Part shown: piece after piece, positions 8,649 to 18,413 of the stretch
How the letters are laid out: each line of letters opens with the position of its first letter
Numbering within the stretch: the first letter of the stretch is position 1
Origin: Rhodospirillales bacterium
GTDB lineage: Bacteria > Pseudomonadota > Alphaproteobacteria > Rhodospirillales > Shumkoniaceae
DNA: 64,000 nucleotides
Direction: 5' to 3'
Assembly (NCBI GenBank): GCA_018432935.1
Contig: JAHDSF010000006.1
Span: 248,001-312,000, forward strand
Made by a program: the position numbers and the translations under genes
Notes under the pieces: model-generated
The model's input: the letters and a program-made list of their open reading frames with translations, nothing else
The model's database searches: none
Told to the model about the DNA's origin: nothing

Positions 8649-10226
8649 ATGCCGAAGGTCCTCATCTCCGACAAGATGAGCCCCCTCGCCGCGCGCGTGT
8701 TCCAGGCTCGCGGCGTCGACGTCGACGTCAAGCCGGGCCTTAGCCCGGACGAGTTGAAATCCTGCATCGGCGCCTACGACGGCCTTGCCGTCCGCTCCGA
8801 GACCAAGGCGACGGCCGAGATCATCGCCGCCGCCGCCAACCTCAAGGTGATCGGGCGCGCCGGCATCGGCGTCGACAACGTCGACGTCCCGGCCGCCACC
8901 CAGAAGGGCGTCGTCGTGATGAACACGCCCTTCGGCAACTCGATCACCACCGCCGAGCACGCGATCGCCATGATGATGGCGCTGGCCCGTTCGATCCCTC
9001 AGGCCAACGCCTCGACCCACGCCGGCAAGTGGGAGAAGTCGAAGTTCATGGGCGTCGAGCTGATGGGCAAGACGCTCGGCATCATTGGCTGCGGCAACAT
9101 CGGCTCGGCGGCCGCGGAACGGGCGCAGGGGCTGAAGATGAAGGTGGTCGCCTACGACCCCTACCTGACGCCCGAGCGGGCGGGCGAGCTGGGGGTCGAG
9201 AAGGTCGACCTCGACGAACTGCTGGAGCGCGCCGACTTCATCAGCCTGCACACTCCGCTCACCGACCAGACCCGCAACATCATCGACAAGGACGCCATCG
9301 CCAGGATGAAGGACGGCGTGCGCATCATCAACTGCGCCCGCGGCGGCCTGGTGGTCGAGGAAGACCTCAAGGCGGCTCTCGACAGCGGCAAGGTGGCGGG
9401 GGCGGCGCTCGACGTGTTCCCGAAGGAGCCGGCCAAGGAGAACGTCCTGTTCGGCCACCCCAAGGTCGTCGCTACCCCGCATCTCGGCGCCTCCACCACC
9501 GAGGCGCAGGAGAAGGTAGCGGTGCAGATCGCCGAGCAGATCGCCGACTACCTGTTGACGGGGGCGGTGGTCAACGCGCTCAACATGCCCTCGGTCTCGG
9601 CCGAGGAGGCCCCCAAGCTGAGGCCGTACATGAAGCTCGCCGAGCAGCTCGGCGGCTTCGCGGGCCAGCTGACCCAGACCGCCATCAAGGAGGTGACGAT
9701 CGAGTACGAAGGTCCGGTCGCAGCCCTCAACACGCGGCCGCTGACCGCGGTCGTCCTGCAGGGCCTTCTCAGCCCGCAGCTCGAAGGGGTGAACATGGTC
9801 AGCGCCCCGGCGGTGGCCAAGCAGCGCAACATCGGCGTCTCCGAGGCCAAGCGCGAGCGGGCGAGCCGGCACGAGAACCTGATCCGCCTGATCGTCACCA
9901 CCGAAAGCCAGACCCGCAGCGTGTCGGGCACCCTGGGCACCGACGGCGAGCCGCGGGTGGTCGAGATCAAGGGCATCCGCATGGACGCCATGCTCGGCCG
10001 CCACATGCTGTTCGTCACCAACGAGGACAAGCCCGGCTTCATCGGCCGGGTCGGCACCACGCTGGGCGATGCCGGCATCAACATCGCCACCTTCAACCTC
10101 GGCCGTCTCGAGGCCGGCGGCGACGCCATCGTGCTGATCGAGGTCGACCAGCCGGTACCCGAGAAGGTGCTGGAGAAGATCCGCAAGCTGCCGCACGTGG
10201 TCCAGGTCAAGCCGCTGGCGTTCTGA
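8649..10226 (+). CDS. serA: D-3-phosphoglycerate dehydrogenase
   Basis: A 525-residue enzyme that oxidises 3-phosphoglycerate with NAD+, the first committed step of serine synthesis. Residues 1-315 form the catalytic and nucleotide-binding unit: [22 protein letters not shown] (NAD-binding glycine loop), [12 protein letters not shown] (catalytic Arg) and [13 protein letters not shown] (catalytic His). A middle ASB domain and a C-terminal ACT domain (about 450-525, [20 protein letters not shown]) make it the long, type-I form, in which the extra domains usually mediate allosteric control. AGGGAGGTCCGCC gives a ribosome-binding site before the ATG at 8649. Confidence 0.95.
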   Translation: MPKVLISDKMSPLAARVFQARGVDVDVKPGLSPDELKSCIGAYDGLAVRSETKATAEIIAAAANLKVIGRAGIGVDNVDVPAATQKGVVVMNTPFGNSITTAEHAIAMMMALARSIPQANASTHAGKWEKSKFMGVELMGKTLGIIGCGNIGSAAAERAQGLKMKVVAYDPYLTPERAGELGVEKVDLDELLERADFISLHTPLTDQTRNIIDKDAIARMKDGVRIINCARGGLVVEEDLKAALDSGKVAGAALDVFPKEPAKENVLFGHPKVVATPHLGASTTEAQEKVAVQIAEQIADYLLTGAVVNALNMPSVSAEEAPKLRPYMKLAEQLGGFAGQLTQTAIKEVTIEYEGPVAALNTRPLTAVVLQGLLSPQLEGVNMVSAPAVAKQRNIGVSEAKRERASRHENLIRLIVTTESQTRSVSGTLGTDGEPRVVEIKGIRMDAMLGRHMLFVTNEDKPGFIGRVGTTLGDAGINIATFNLGRLEAGGDAIVLIEVDQPVPEKVLEKIRKLPHVVQVKPLAF

Positions 10227-10248
10227 AGCGGCCGGCCCTCGCCCCCCT

Positions 10249-10331
10249 TATGACGTGCCGTGGTGCCCGGGCCTGTCCCGGGCACCCGCGTCTTGGAAGC
10301 AGAAGGCCGAGGCAAGCCCGGCCATGACGGG
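10249..10331. repeat. Intergenic palindromic element with two hairpins
   Basis: Between the convergent serA and der genes lies a perfect hairpin GGTGCCCGGG-CCTGT-CCCGGGCACC (10262-10286), followed by a second stem GGCCG...CGGCC at about 10307-10325, and TGACG-type ends. No T-tract follows the first stem, so it is not a classic intrinsic terminator. The GCCGGGC-TTGC/CCGGGC-CTGT core is typical of dispersed palindromes in alphaproteobacterial genomes. Related copies appear at 5438-5508 and 50741-50815. Confidence 0.55.
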
Positions 10332-10336
10332 AAAGC

Positions 10337-11704
10337 CTATTCCTCGACGAACGGGTTGTCCCCGCCGCGCAGCAGCATGCGGACGGGGACGCCGGGCAGG
10401 TTGAAGGCGTCGCGCAGGCCGTTGACGAGATAGCGTACGTAGGCCTCGGGCAGCTCCTTGGGGCGGCTGACGAAGGCGACGAAGGTGGGCGGCCGGGTCT
10501 TGGCCTGGGTGATGTAGCGGATGCGCAGGCGGCGCCCCGCCACAGCCGGCGGAGGGTGGGCCTCGGTCGCCGCCTGCAGCCAGCGGTTCAGCCGTCCGGT
10601 CGAGACGCGCCGGTTCCACACCTCGTAGGCGCCGAGCACGGCGTCCATCACGCGGTCGAGGCCGCGGCGGGTCAGCGCCGAGCAGGACACCACGGTGACC
10701 CCCTTGGCCTGGGGAAGAGACTCCTCGACCCGGTGGCGAATGTCCGCCAGCGCTTTCTGGGGCTCCGCCACGGAGTCCCACTTGTTGGCCACCAGCACCA
10801 GCGCGCGGCCTTCGTCCACCACCAGGCGGGCGATGTTGAGGTCCTGGCGCTCCAGCCCGTTCTGGGCATCGAGCAGCAGCACCGCGACGTGGGCGAAGCG
10901 GATCGCGCGCAGGGTATCGGCGGTGGAAAGGCCCTCCAGCCGTTCCGTCACCCGGGCCTTCCGGCGCAGGCCCGCGGTGTCGACCAAGCGGAACTCGCGC
11001 CCCTTGTGGGTCCAGCTGACGGTGATGGCGTCGCGGGTGATGCCGGCCTCGGGGCCGGTCAGCAGACGTTCCTCGCCGACCAACTGGTTGATGAGCGTGG
11101 ACTTGCCCACGTTCGGGCGGCCGACGACCGCGATCTGCAGCGGCAGCGTCTTCCACGCGTCGTCGTCGTCTTCTGCCGGCAGCGGCGTTTCGCCGGATCC
11201 CTGGGTGGCCGCGCCGGCGTACGGCTGAAGGGCGGCGTAGAGATCGGCAAGCCCCTCGCCGTGCTCGGCCGAGATCGCCACCGGGTCGCCCAGGCCGAGG
11301 CGGTAGGCCTCGTACAGCCCGGCTTCGCCGGCGCTCCCCTCGCACTTGTTGGCGACCAGGATCACCGACGTTGGCTTGCCGCGCAACCAGGCGGCGAAGT
11401 GCTCGTCGATGGGCGTCAGGCCGGATCGGGCGTCGATCAGCAGCAGGGCGACGTCGGCATCCAGAACCGCGCGCTCGGTCTGCGCCTGCATCCGCGATTC
11501 CAGCGTATTGTCGTCAGCCTCCTCGAGCCCCGCCGTGTCGATGACGGTGAAGGTGAGATCGCCCACCCTGCCTTCGCCCTCGCGACGATCGCGGGTGACG
11601 CCGGGGGTGTCGTCGACGATCGCCAGCCGTTTCCCGACGAGACGGTTGAACAGAGTCGATTTGCCGACGTTGGGTCGGCCGACGATGGCGACGGTGAAGC
11701 CCAT
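10337..11704 (-). CDS. der: Ribosome biogenesis GTPase Der (EngA)
   Basis: A 455-residue tandem-domain GTPase required for 50S subunit maturation. Two G domains each show a P-loop: [14 protein letters not shown] at about residue 8 and [14 protein letters not shown] at about residue 190. Each is followed by DTAGL switch motifs and NK-D type specificity motifs (VANKCEG, VANKWD). A KH-like C-terminal domain ([21 protein letters not shown]) binds RNA. The ATG at 11704 begins exactly at the family N-terminus; the upstream open frame overlaps bamB. It starts 11 bp after bamB, in the same operon. Confidence 0.95.
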   Translation of the reverse strand: MGFTVAIVGRPNVGKSTLFNRLVGKRLAIVDDTPGVTRDRREGEGRVGDLTFTVIDTAGLEEADDNTLESRMQAQTERAVLDADVALLLIDARSGLTPIDEHFAAWLRGKPTSVILVANKCEGSAGEAGLYEAYRLGLGDPVAISAEHGEGLADLYAALQPYAGAATQGSGETPLPAEDDDDAWKTLPLQIAVVGRPNVGKSTLINQLVGEERLLTGPEAGITRDAITVSWTHKGREFRLVDTAGLRRKARVTERLEGLSTADTLRAIRFAHVAVLLLDAQNGLERQDLNIARLVVDEGRALVLVANKWDSVAEPQKALADIRHRVEESLPQAKGVTVVSCSALTRRGLDRVMDAVLGAYEVWNRRVSTGRLNRWLQAATEAHPPPAVAGRRLRIRYITQAKTRPPTFVAFVSRPKELPEAYVRYLVNGLRDAFNLPGVPVRMLLRGGDNPFVEE

Positions 11705-11715
11705 GCAGATGCCGA

Positions 11716-13044
11716 TCAGCGGTAGAGCGCCAAGGTGCCGTCGTTGGACAGGAAGATCACCGAACGATCGGCGATCACCGGCGCGCTCGCCACTCCGTCC
11801 GGCAGCTCTTCGGACCCGAGCAGCTGCCCCGTATATGGGGAAAGCGTCTCCGCCACGCCATGCGAGCCGGCCACGATAAGTCTGTCGCTGGCCAGCACCG
11901 GCCCGGTCCACAGGATCGGGTCCTCGCGATCCTCCTCGTCTTCGTAGCGCTGCAGCGGCGTCACCCAGAACACGCGGCCGTCAATGCGCGACAGGCAGAT
12001 CACCTCGGCATCGCTCGACAGGATGTAGAGATAGTCCCCTGCAATCCAGGGGCTCTCGATGCCGCCGACATCCTTGTCCCAGACCCGGCGGCCGGTGCGC
12101 AGGTCGATCGCTGCCATCATGCCGGCATTGCTGAGCGCGAACACCATGCCACGGTCGATCACCGGCCGACCTCGGATGTGCGACATCGCAGAGATGACAT
12201 CGGTACGGCGGATCGCCCCCAGCGAGTCGGTCCACAGCACCCGTCCGTTCTCTACCCGCAGGGCGGCGATCTCCCCCGACGAGAAGGCGACCACCAGGAC
12301 GCCCGCATCCTCGGCCGGGCTGGCCCCGCCCAGCAGGCTCGCCACCTCGCCGATGCTCTGATACGTCCAGAGCACCTCGCCGGAATGGCCGTTGAGGGCG
12401 GTCAGCTTGTTGTCGACGCTGACGACGAAGACGCGGCCGCCGCGCACCGTCGGCGGGACCCGGATCGGCCCCTTGAGGTCGACCCGCCAGACCTCCGTGC
12501 CATCGTTCGCATTGAGCGCCACGACGTGGCCGAAGCCGGTGGCCACGTACAGCCGGCCGTCCTCGAAGCCGACGCCGCCGCCGATGTCTTCGCCGTCCTC
12601 GTCGTCGGGGGTCAGGTCGACGTCCCACAGCTCGCGGCCGGTGGCGAAATCGAATGCCGCCGCGGTCGACTCCGTGTCGAGGGTGAATACCTTGCCGTCG
12701 GCGACCACCGGCGGCGCGACCAGTCGTTCGGTGTCGCTGGCACCGGCCCCGATATCGGAGTCCCAGGCCCGCTTGAGGTTGGCGTTAACTTCGAGATGGT
12801 GCATCGCGTGGTTGGCGAAGCCGCCCGCCAGAGGCCACTCGGCGGTGGGGGAGGGCGGCGGCAACACGATCTGCGTCTTTGCCGCCTCGGGATCGGGAAC
12901 GAGGGTACGCTCGTGCACCAGGACCGAGATCCGCTCGCCCGGCAGCGGCGCCGCCTCGCCGCCACCCAGCCAGGGCAGCGATTCGCAGGCACCGATCAGC
13001 AGCGGCGCGGCTGCCGCCAGTGCAATTCCGAAAAACCGTCGCAT
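11716..13044 (-). CDS. bamB: Outer-membrane assembly lipoprotein BamB (PQQ-repeat beta-propeller)
   Basis: A 442-residue lipoprotein. The signal peptide [20 protein letters not shown] ends in a lipobox with the lipidated Cys at residue 20. The rest is built of PQQ-like propeller blades, visible as repeats such as [48 protein letters not shown] and GRRVWDKDV. BamB is the accessory lipoprotein of the BAM complex that inserts beta-barrel proteins. The position between a YfgM-like protein and der matches the conserved yfgM-bamB-der order of many proteobacteria. The upstream frame extension has no signal peptide and was dropped. Confidence 0.9.
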   Translation of the reverse strand: MRRFFGIALAAAAPLLIGACESLPWLGGGEAAPLPGERISVLVHERTLVPDPEAAKTQIVLPPPSPTAEWPLAGGFANHAMHHLEVNANLKRAWDSDIGAGASDTERLVAPPVVADGKVFTLDTESTAAAFDFATGRELWDVDLTPDDEDGEDIGGGVGFEDGRLYVATGFGHVVALNANDGTEVWRVDLKGPIRVPPTVRGGRVFVVSVDNKLTALNGHSGEVLWTYQSIGEVASLLGGASPAEDAGVLVVAFSSGEIAALRVENGRVLWTDSLGAIRRTDVISAMSHIRGRPVIDRGMVFALSNAGMMAAIDLRTGRRVWDKDVGGIESPWIAGDYLYILSSDAEVICLSRIDGRVFWVTPLQRYEDEEDREDPILWTGPVLASDRLIVAGSHGVAETLSPYTGQLLGSEELPDGVASAPVIADRSVIFLSNDGTLALYR

Positions 13045-13075
13045 GAGTGCCCCCGCGTCTGTGTTCGGCAGCAGA

Positions 13076-13741
13076 TCAGCCTCCCAGGACGTCCAGCATC
13101 TCCGTCGCCCGGGTTCGCAGGCCCGAGGGGGCCTCGGCATCCTTGCTGAGTTCGGAATAGATGTCGCGCGCCACCTTGGAGTCGCCGCGCTGGAAGGCGG
13201 CCAGCGCCAGGACCTCGCGCGCCAGCGGCCGCCACGGCCCGCTTTCCTGGGACAGCCTGGTGATGCCCGGCTCGACCTCGGCAAAGCTGCCGAGATCGAC
13301 GGCCATGTACCCGGCCATCAGCAAGGCCAGGTTGCGGTAGGCGGCTTCGACCGAGGAATCGTCGCCGATGGCGCGGTAGGCGGCAAGCGCTTCCGACTTC
13401 TTGCCTTCGTCGGCCAGCAGCCTTGCCTGCTGGAAGCGGGCCAGCAGGGCATACCCGCCCGAGCCCTCCTGGGCGAGGGCCTGAAACGCCTCGCGAGCCT
13501 GGTCGGCATCGCCCGAGCCGGCGGCGAGCAAGGCGTTCGTGAATCGATCGGAAAGGGCCATCCTGGTCTGCTGGTCCCAATACTGCCAGCCCTTGTAGCC
13601 GGCTACGGCGACCACCAGCGCGACCGCTGCGGCGATGACGTAGGCGCCGTACTTCTTCCAAAGCTTCGCGTAACGCTCCTGGCGAAGCTCGTCGTCGATC
13701 TCGCGCAGGAGACTGTCCTGCATGATGTCTTTTTCGGCCAC
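13076..13741 (-). CDS. YfgM-like tetratricopeptide-repeat membrane protein
   Basis: A 221-residue protein with a short cytoplasmic N-terminus (LLREIDDELRQERYAKLWKKYG), one transmembrane helix (VIAAAVALVVAVAGYKGW, about 33-50) and a periplasmic TPR-like domain rich in Ala-Leu helix pairs. This is the topology of YfgM/ancillary SecYEG translocon subunit family proteins. The GTG at 13741 has a GGAG ribosome-binding site; an in-frame ATG at 13723 is the alternative. It is the first gene of the operon with bamB (31 bp gap) and der. Confidence 0.82.
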   Translation of the reverse strand: MAEKDIMQDSLLREIDDELRQERYAKLWKKYGAYVIAAAVALVVAVAGYKGWQYWDQQTRMALSDRFTNALLAAGSGDADQAREAFQALAQEGSGGYALLARFQQARLLADEGKKSEALAAYRAIGDDSSVEAAYRNLALLMAGYMAVDLGSFAEVEPGITRLSQESGPWRPLAREVLALAAFQRGDSKVARDIYSELSKDAEAPSGLRTRATEMLDVLGG

Positions 13742-13846
13742 TCGTCGCTCCGATGCGAGTCAATCCCCCCGGATCCCCGCCTGGCGGGGCCGGCCGCTAC
13801 CATATCCGCGCCGGACGAGGAAGGCAAACGGGACGGCTGGCGCGCC

Positions 13847-14404
13847 TCAGTCGCCGTCGCGCCACTTGATCGAGCAGCCGATGCTCGGCGTCTGCTCGGC
13901 GGGACCGTGTCCGGTCTCGGCGATCTGCACCATCGCCTCGAACAGCTCGCGCCGGGTGTCGGGGCCGGCGGGCCCTTTGCCCGAGGCGTCGAGACGCCCA
14001 CGGTACTGAAGTTCGAGGGCGGCGTTGAATCCGAAGAAGTCGGGCGTGCAGGCCGCTCCCCAGCCGCGCGCGACGTCCTGGCTCTCGTCGATGACGTACG
14101 GGAAGGGGAAGCCGTGCCGTTCGGCGAACGCCTTCATGTTGTCGAACGAATCCTCGGGATAGCGGACCGGATCGTTGGGCATGACGGCGACGACCCCGAT
14201 CCCGCGCCCCTGCAACTGGCGGGCGTCCCGTACCAGCCGTTCGATCACCGCCTTGACGTAGGGGCAGTGGTTGCAGATGAAGGCGACAAGAGTGCCGCGG
14301 GGGCCCCTCACATCCTCGAGCGAGTAGGTTCGTCCGTCGGTTGCCTTGAGCCGAAAGGCGGTCGGCTTCCAGCCGAAATCGCAGATCGGGGTGGTCGCCG
14401 CCAT
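13847..14404 (-). CDS. Thioredoxin-fold peroxiredoxin-like protein
   Basis: A 185-residue cytoplasmic protein of the AhpC/TSA-redoxin group. After the first strand it carries FICNHCPYVKAVIERLV, with a C-x2-C-like redox pair (CNHC) at the helix start, followed by VVAVMPNDPVRYPEDSFDNM and a cis-Pro region (GAACTPDFFGFN). This matches the family often annotated as thioredoxin family protein in alphaproteobacteria, similar to redoxin-domain resA-like proteins but without a signal peptide. The substrate is unknown. It reads away from the lipoprotein gene at 14528. Confidence 0.8.
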   Translation of the reverse strand: MAATTPICDFGWKPTAFRLKATDGRTYSLEDVRGPRGTLVAFICNHCPYVKAVIERLVRDARQLQGRGIGVVAVMPNDPVRYPEDSFDNMKAFAERHGFPFPYVIDESQDVARGWGAACTPDFFGFNAALELQYRGRLDASGKGPAGPDTRRELFEAMVQIAETGHGPAEQTPSIGCSIKWRDGD

Positions 14405-14527
14405 TGGTGCCTCCGGACCGGGTTTTCCTGAAGATGGCGCGCCGGGGGCCGCAATCCAGTCTTAACGTGACTTTAAGGCGGTGCGCCGATCATCGCTGCG
14501 ATCACGTCCCTTGGGGGGAAGGGCGCC

Positions 14528-14851
14528 ATGCGTTGTCTGCTCGTGATAGGGATGCTCGTTGCCGCGATCATGCCGGCCGGCTGCTCGGAGGCGATCGTGG
14601 CCGACGGGGCCAGCATCATCGCTACCGAGAAGACCCTCGCCGACCACGCAATCTCATTCTACAAGCAGAAGAATTGCTCGTCGGTGCGGAAGGAGCGGGG
14701 GCTGAGCTATTGTGCCGAGGACGAGCCCAACCCGGCGCCCAAAGTTCACTGCTATCCCACCATAGGGGCTCCCGACTGCTACGCCGATCCCGATCCATAT
14801 CCGGGCCAGCAGGAAATCGGCCAGAACAACCGCAGCGTCCGCCTCCGTTGA
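14528..14851 (+). CDS. Small Cys-rich lipoprotein of unknown function
   Basis: A 107-residue protein not assigned to a family. The N-terminus MRCLLVIGMLVAAIMPAGC is a signal peptide with a lipobox-like end, the lipidated Cys probably at residue 19. The Pro at -3 is unusual for a lipobox. The mature part has four further cysteines (50, 62, 75, 84) at near-regular spacing, which suggests two disulfides in the periplasm, and a polar tail. The GGGGGGAAGGGCGCC region gives a ribosome-binding site. A Sel1-repeat gene starts 24 bp downstream and is likely co-transcribed. Confidence 0.65.
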   Translation: MRCLLVIGMLVAAIMPAGCSEAIVADGASIIATEKTLADHAISFYKQKNCSSVRKERGLSYCAEDEPNPAPKVHCYPTIGAPDCYADPDPYPGQQEIGQNNRSVRLR

Positions 14852-14875
14852 TCCAGACGGCCGGAGGACCGCCCC

Positions 14876-15568
14876 GTGAAGCGTCTCGTCCTGCTCCTGC
14901 TGGCACTGGTGATCCTGGTCGGCACCGCCTTTGCTGCGGCAAGGGCGTTGCGGCTGCAGCACGAGGAGACTGCCCGCAAGGAGGCGGCCGCGCGCGAAAT
15001 TGCGGTTCTCGAGCGGGCCGCCGAGGCGGGCGATCCGGTATCCCAGATCGCGCTTGCCGATCGGCTGCGACGGGCCGACCCCCCGGATCCTGCGGCGGCC
15101 GTGTCCTGGTACCGCAAAGCCGCCCAGCGCGGCGCGCTCGCCGCGGCGGCCGCCCTGGGCGAGATGTACGAGACCGGCGATGGCGTGCCTCAGGACTACC
15201 ATCGCGCCGCCGACTGGTACCGGGTGGCGGTGTCGTTCGGCGGTCCGCCTCGCGCCTTTCTTGCGCTCGGTCGCATGCACCTTTACGGGCGCGGCGTGCT
15301 CCACGATCCGCTGGAGGGGTTCACCCTTGTCCGCACGGCGGCAGAGCGTGGCGAGCCGGCTGCCCAGACGCTTCTCGCGATGATGTACGACCGGGGCTGG
15401 GGCACCGAGGCCGATCGGGTCGAAGCCTACAAATGGTTGTTGGTCGCATCCCGCCGCGATGGAGGGACGGCTGCCGATCGAACCGAGCGAGAGCGGCTTT
15501 CGGGGCGTCTCAACAGCCAGCAGATCCGCGAAGCGGAAACGCGGGCCGAGCGATGGGCATCGAGATGA
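14876..15568 (+). CDS. Sel1-repeat (TPR-like) secreted protein
   Basis: A 230-residue protein with an N-terminal hydrophobic signal/anchor (LVLLLLALVILVGTAFAAARA) and at least four Sel1-like repeats of about 36 residues, recognisable from A-x2-G-x3-A...A-x2-W-Y/L-x-K/L-A patterns: DPAAAVSWYRKAAQRG, DYHRAADWYRVAV, DPLEGFTLVRTAAERG and DRVEAYKWLLVASRRDGG. Sel1 proteins are usually protein-interaction scaffolds in the envelope. The GTG at 14876 has GGAGG nine bases upstream. It follows the small lipoprotein and ends 8 bp before the convergent marC-like gene. Confidence 0.8.
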   Translation: MKRLVLLLLALVILVGTAFAAARALRLQHEETARKEAAAREIAVLERAAEAGDPVSQIALADRLRRADPPDPAAAVSWYRKAAQRGALAAAAALGEMYETGDGVPQDYHRAADWYRVAVSFGGPPRAFLALGRMHLYGRGVLHDPLEGFTLVRTAAERGEPAAQTLLAMMYDRGWGTEADRVEAYKWLLVASRRDGGTAADRTERERLSGRLNSQQIREAETRAERWASR

Positions 15569-15576
15569 TGAGAGCG

Positions 15577-16206
15577 TCAGGAAGCAAGGCCGCTGGCGGC
15601 TATCCCGTCGAACACGAACTGGACGGCCAAGGCGGCCAGCAGGATTCCCATCACCCGGGTGATCACGTTGATGCCGGTCACTCCGAACAGCTTGTTCAAT
15701 CGCGTCGCCGCGAGGAGTGCCGCAAGGGTGATCAGCAGGTTGGCGACCATCATCGACAGGACGATGGCGATGCTTGCCGGATCTTCGGCCTCCGGTGCGG
15801 TCAGCAGCACCGCGGCACCCATGGCCCCGGGCCCAGCGATCAGGGGCATCGCCAGGGGGAACACCGAGACATCGGTGCGCAAGCGGGCTTCGTGCGCCTC
15901 GTCCTCGGTGGGAAGATAGATGCCGGACGGGCGGGCAAACACCATCTCGATCGCGATCAGGAACAGCAGGATGCCGCCGGCCGTCCGCATCGCGGGCAGG
16001 GTGATCGCCAGGTAGCCCAGCAGGCCCTTTCCGAACAACGCAAAGAAGAAGAGGATGCCGCCCGCCACCAGGACGCCTTTGACGGCGGTGGCCCGGCGCT
16101 CGGCCTCGGTGGCCGTTTGCATCAGACCGGCGAATACGAAGGCGCAGCCTGGCGGATCGATGGTGGTGAAGAACGTGGTGAAGGCGACGAGCGCGGTCTC
16201 CAGCAT
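15577..16206 (-). CDS. MarC/UPF0056 family integral membrane protein
   Basis: A 209-residue protein with six hydrophobic helices. Family hallmarks are FFTTIDPPGCAFVFAGL after helix 1, GILLFLIAIEMVFA, VFPLAMPLIAGPGAMGA (the conserved P-L-x-x-G-P-G-A loop) and GVTGINVITRVMGILLAALAVQFV at the C-terminus. MarC proteins are inner-membrane proteins of unsettled transport role. The ATG at 16206 has GGAGGCTCC upstream (GGAG). The much longer open frame extending to 17841 runs antisense through the histidine kinase and is not coding. Confidence 0.9.
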   Translation of the reverse strand: MLETALVAFTTFFTTIDPPGCAFVFAGLMQTATEAERRATAVKGVLVAGGILFFFALFGKGLLGYLAITLPAMRTAGGILLFLIAIEMVFARPSGIYLPTEDEAHEARLRTDVSVFPLAMPLIAGPGAMGAAVLLTAPEAEDPASIAIVLSMMVANLLITLAALLAATRLNKLFGVTGINVITRVMGILLAALAVQFVFDGIAASGLAS

Positions 16207-16347
16207 CGGAGCCTCCGTTCGGCGACGGATCCTTCCAGCAAATCGGTGGAGGCCACGCAATTCAAGTGGATTCTTCGAGCAGGCGGTCCCGCCGCGGGTG
16301 AACCTCGTGCTATAACGTCCCAGGAGGAACGGAGAGTGCCAGCCTAG

Positions 16348-18408
16348 ATGTTCCGTCACCTTCGCATCGTCACGCGTCATCTCATCATCGTCGGCATCGC
16401 GGTGATCGGTATGGTCGCCATCGGCGGCTTCGCGATCAGCGAGTTTTACCGCCACGCGGTCGACGAGCGGCAGAACGAGATCCGCAACACCGTGCAGGTG
16501 GCGAGTTCGCTGCTCGCCCACTTCGTAGAGATGGAAAAGAGCGGCGCCATCACCGGCGAGGAGGCGCGCAGGCAGGCGCTCGAGACCATGCGCAGCCTGC
16601 ACTACGGCGACAACTACTTCTGGGTCTTCGACAACGAGCCGCGGATGCTGATGCATCCCCATTGGCCCCAGCTTGAGAACAAGTACGTCGGCGACCTCGT
16701 GGACGTCGAAGGCAGTGCTTTCTTGAAGAATGCGCTCCAGACCGTCCAACGCGACGGCCAGGGCTACATCACCTACTACTGGCCCGCGCCCGGGACCGAC
16801 GTTCCGGTCCCCAAGCTGAGCTACGTCGCCGCCTTTCCCGATTGGGGATGGATCATCGGTTCCGGCATCTACATCGGCGACGTGCGGCGCCTGTTCTGGC
16901 AGAAGGCCCTGGTGGTGGCGGCCGTCGGCGCCGGCATCGCGCTGTTGGCCAGCAGCCTGGCATTCGGCCTCAGCCTCGGCGTTGCCAGGCCGATCGAGGA
17001 TATCCGCCGCCGGATGCTGAGGCTCGCCCAGGGGGACCGGGAAATCGACGTGCCGCATCTCGAGAGAATGGACGAGATCGGCGATCTGGCGCGCGCCATG
17101 GACATGTACCGCGCGGCCCTTGCGCGCATGCAGCGGCTGCGCGAGGAGCGCGAGCGCATCCGTGCCGAGGGCGAGCAGGCGCTGCGGCAGAGCGAGGCGC
17201 GGTTCAAGGAGCTGGCGGAGCTGCTGCCCGAGATCGTGTTCGAGACCGATCTTGCAGGGCGCCTGACCTTTGCCAACAGCATGGCGTTCGATCTCACCGG
17301 GTACAGCCGGGAGGACATGGATCAGGGCTTCCATGCCCTCGCGCTGATCGCGCCCGAGGACTACGAACGGGCCGGCGAGATGATCGCGCGCGCGCTCAAG
17401 GGTGATCTGTCCGGACCCAACGAGTACACCGCTGTCACGAAGGACGGGCGGCGCTGGCCGGTGATGATCCGCTCGACGCCGATCAGGCGCGGAGACGAGA
17501 CCGTCGGCCTGCGCGGCATCATCGTCGACGTCTCGGAGCTCAAGCAGACCGAAGACGAGCTGCGCCGGGCGCGCGACGCTCTCCAGCAGCGCACGAAGGA
17601 GCTGGAAGCCGAGGTCACGGTGCGGAGGAGCGCCGAGGAGCAGCTGCGGCTCGCCAACCAGGAAGCCGAACTCGCCAGCCGGGCCAAGAGCGAGTTCCTG
17701 GCCAGCATGAGCCACGAGCTGCGGACGCCGCTGAACTCGATCATCGGCTTCTCGGACATCCTCAAGGGCGAGATGTTCGGGCCCCACAGCGCCGGGCGCT
17801 ACCGCGAGTACGCCGAGGACATCAACATCTCGGGCCAGCACCTGCTGGCGTTGATCAATGACATCCTCGATCTGTCGGCGATCGAATCCGGGCGCTTTCC
17901 GCTGCGCGAGGGGAAGGTCGATCTGGCCGCCGTGGTGGCGTCCTGCATGCGGCTGATCCGAGAGCGTGCCACCCGTGCCTCGGTGCGCCTGCAGACCGCG
18001 CTGCCCGACCGCATCCCGGTTCTGCTGGCGGACGAGCGGCGGGTGCGTCAGATCCTTCTCAACCTGCTATCCAACGCCGTGAAGTTCACCCCCGCCGGCG
18101 GCACCGTGACGTTGCGGGTGCGCCGCGACGAGGACGGGTCGTGCTGCCTGGCGGTCTCGGACACCGGCATCGGCATCGCCCCGCAGGACATCGAGCTGGT
18201 GCTGACGCCATTCGGGCGGGTTTCCAATCCGACCGTCACCTCGCAGGAGGGCTCCGGGCTCGGCTTGTCGCTCAGCAGGCGCCTGGCCGAGATGCACGGC
18301 GGCTCGCTGGCGATCGAAAGCACGCCCGGCGAGGGCACCACCGTTCAGGTGCGGTTTCCCGCCGACCGCGTGCTCGATTCAGTGGCGTCGCGACGGGTCC
18401 CGGTCTGA
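16348..18408 (+). CDS. Cache-HAMP-PAS hybrid-free sensor histidine kinase (orphan)
   Basis: A 686-residue membrane sensor. Order: TM1 (about 10-30); a periplasmic single-Cache-2 domain (LHYGDNYFWVFDNEPRMLMHP and AAFPDWGWIIGSGIYI); TM2 (about 185-210); HAMP (VARPIEDIRRRMLRLAQGD); PAS (RFKELAELLPEIVFETDLAG); coiled coil; HisKA with FLASMSHELRTPLNSIIGF and phosphorylated His456; and HATPase_c (NLLSNAVKFTPAGG, DTGIGIAPQD, GSGLGLSLSRRLAEMHGG). Cache-2 domains commonly sense small carboxylates. No response regulator is adjacent, so its partner is elsewhere. AGGAGGAACGGAGAG precedes the start. Confidence 0.9.
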   Translation: MFRHLRIVTRHLIIVGIAVIGMVAIGGFAISEFYRHAVDERQNEIRNTVQVASSLLAHFVEMEKSGAITGEEARRQALETMRSLHYGDNYFWVFDNEPRMLMHPHWPQLENKYVGDLVDVEGSAFLKNALQTVQRDGQGYITYYWPAPGTDVPVPKLSYVAAFPDWGWIIGSGIYIGDVRRLFWQKALVVAAVGAGIALLASSLAFGLSLGVARPIEDIRRRMLRLAQGDREIDVPHLERMDEIGDLARAMDMYRAALARMQRLREERERIRAEGEQALRQSEARFKELAELLPEIVFETDLAGRLTFANSMAFDLTGYSREDMDQGFHALALIAPEDYERAGEMIARALKGDLSGPNEYTAVTKDGRRWPVMIRSTPIRRGDETVGLRGIIVDVSELKQTEDELRRARDALQQRTKELEAEVTVRRSAEEQLRLANQEAELASRAKSEFLASMSHELRTPLNSIIGFSDILKGEMFGPHSAGRYREYAEDINISGQHLLALINDILDLSAIESGRFPLREGKVDLAAVVASCMRLIRERATRASVRLQTALPDRIPVLLADERRVRQILLNLLSNAVKFTPAGGTVTLRVRRDEDGSCCLAVSDTGIGIAPQDIELVLTPFGRVSNPTVTSQEGSGLGLSLSRRLAEMHGGSLAIESTPGEGTTVQVRFPADRVLDSVASRRVPV

Positions 18409-18413
18409 TTGGA

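Noticed and set aside
15577..17841. MarC extended to 754 residues
   Set aside because: The extension is antisense to the histidine kinase and lacks hydrophobic segments; MarC proteins are about 210 residues.
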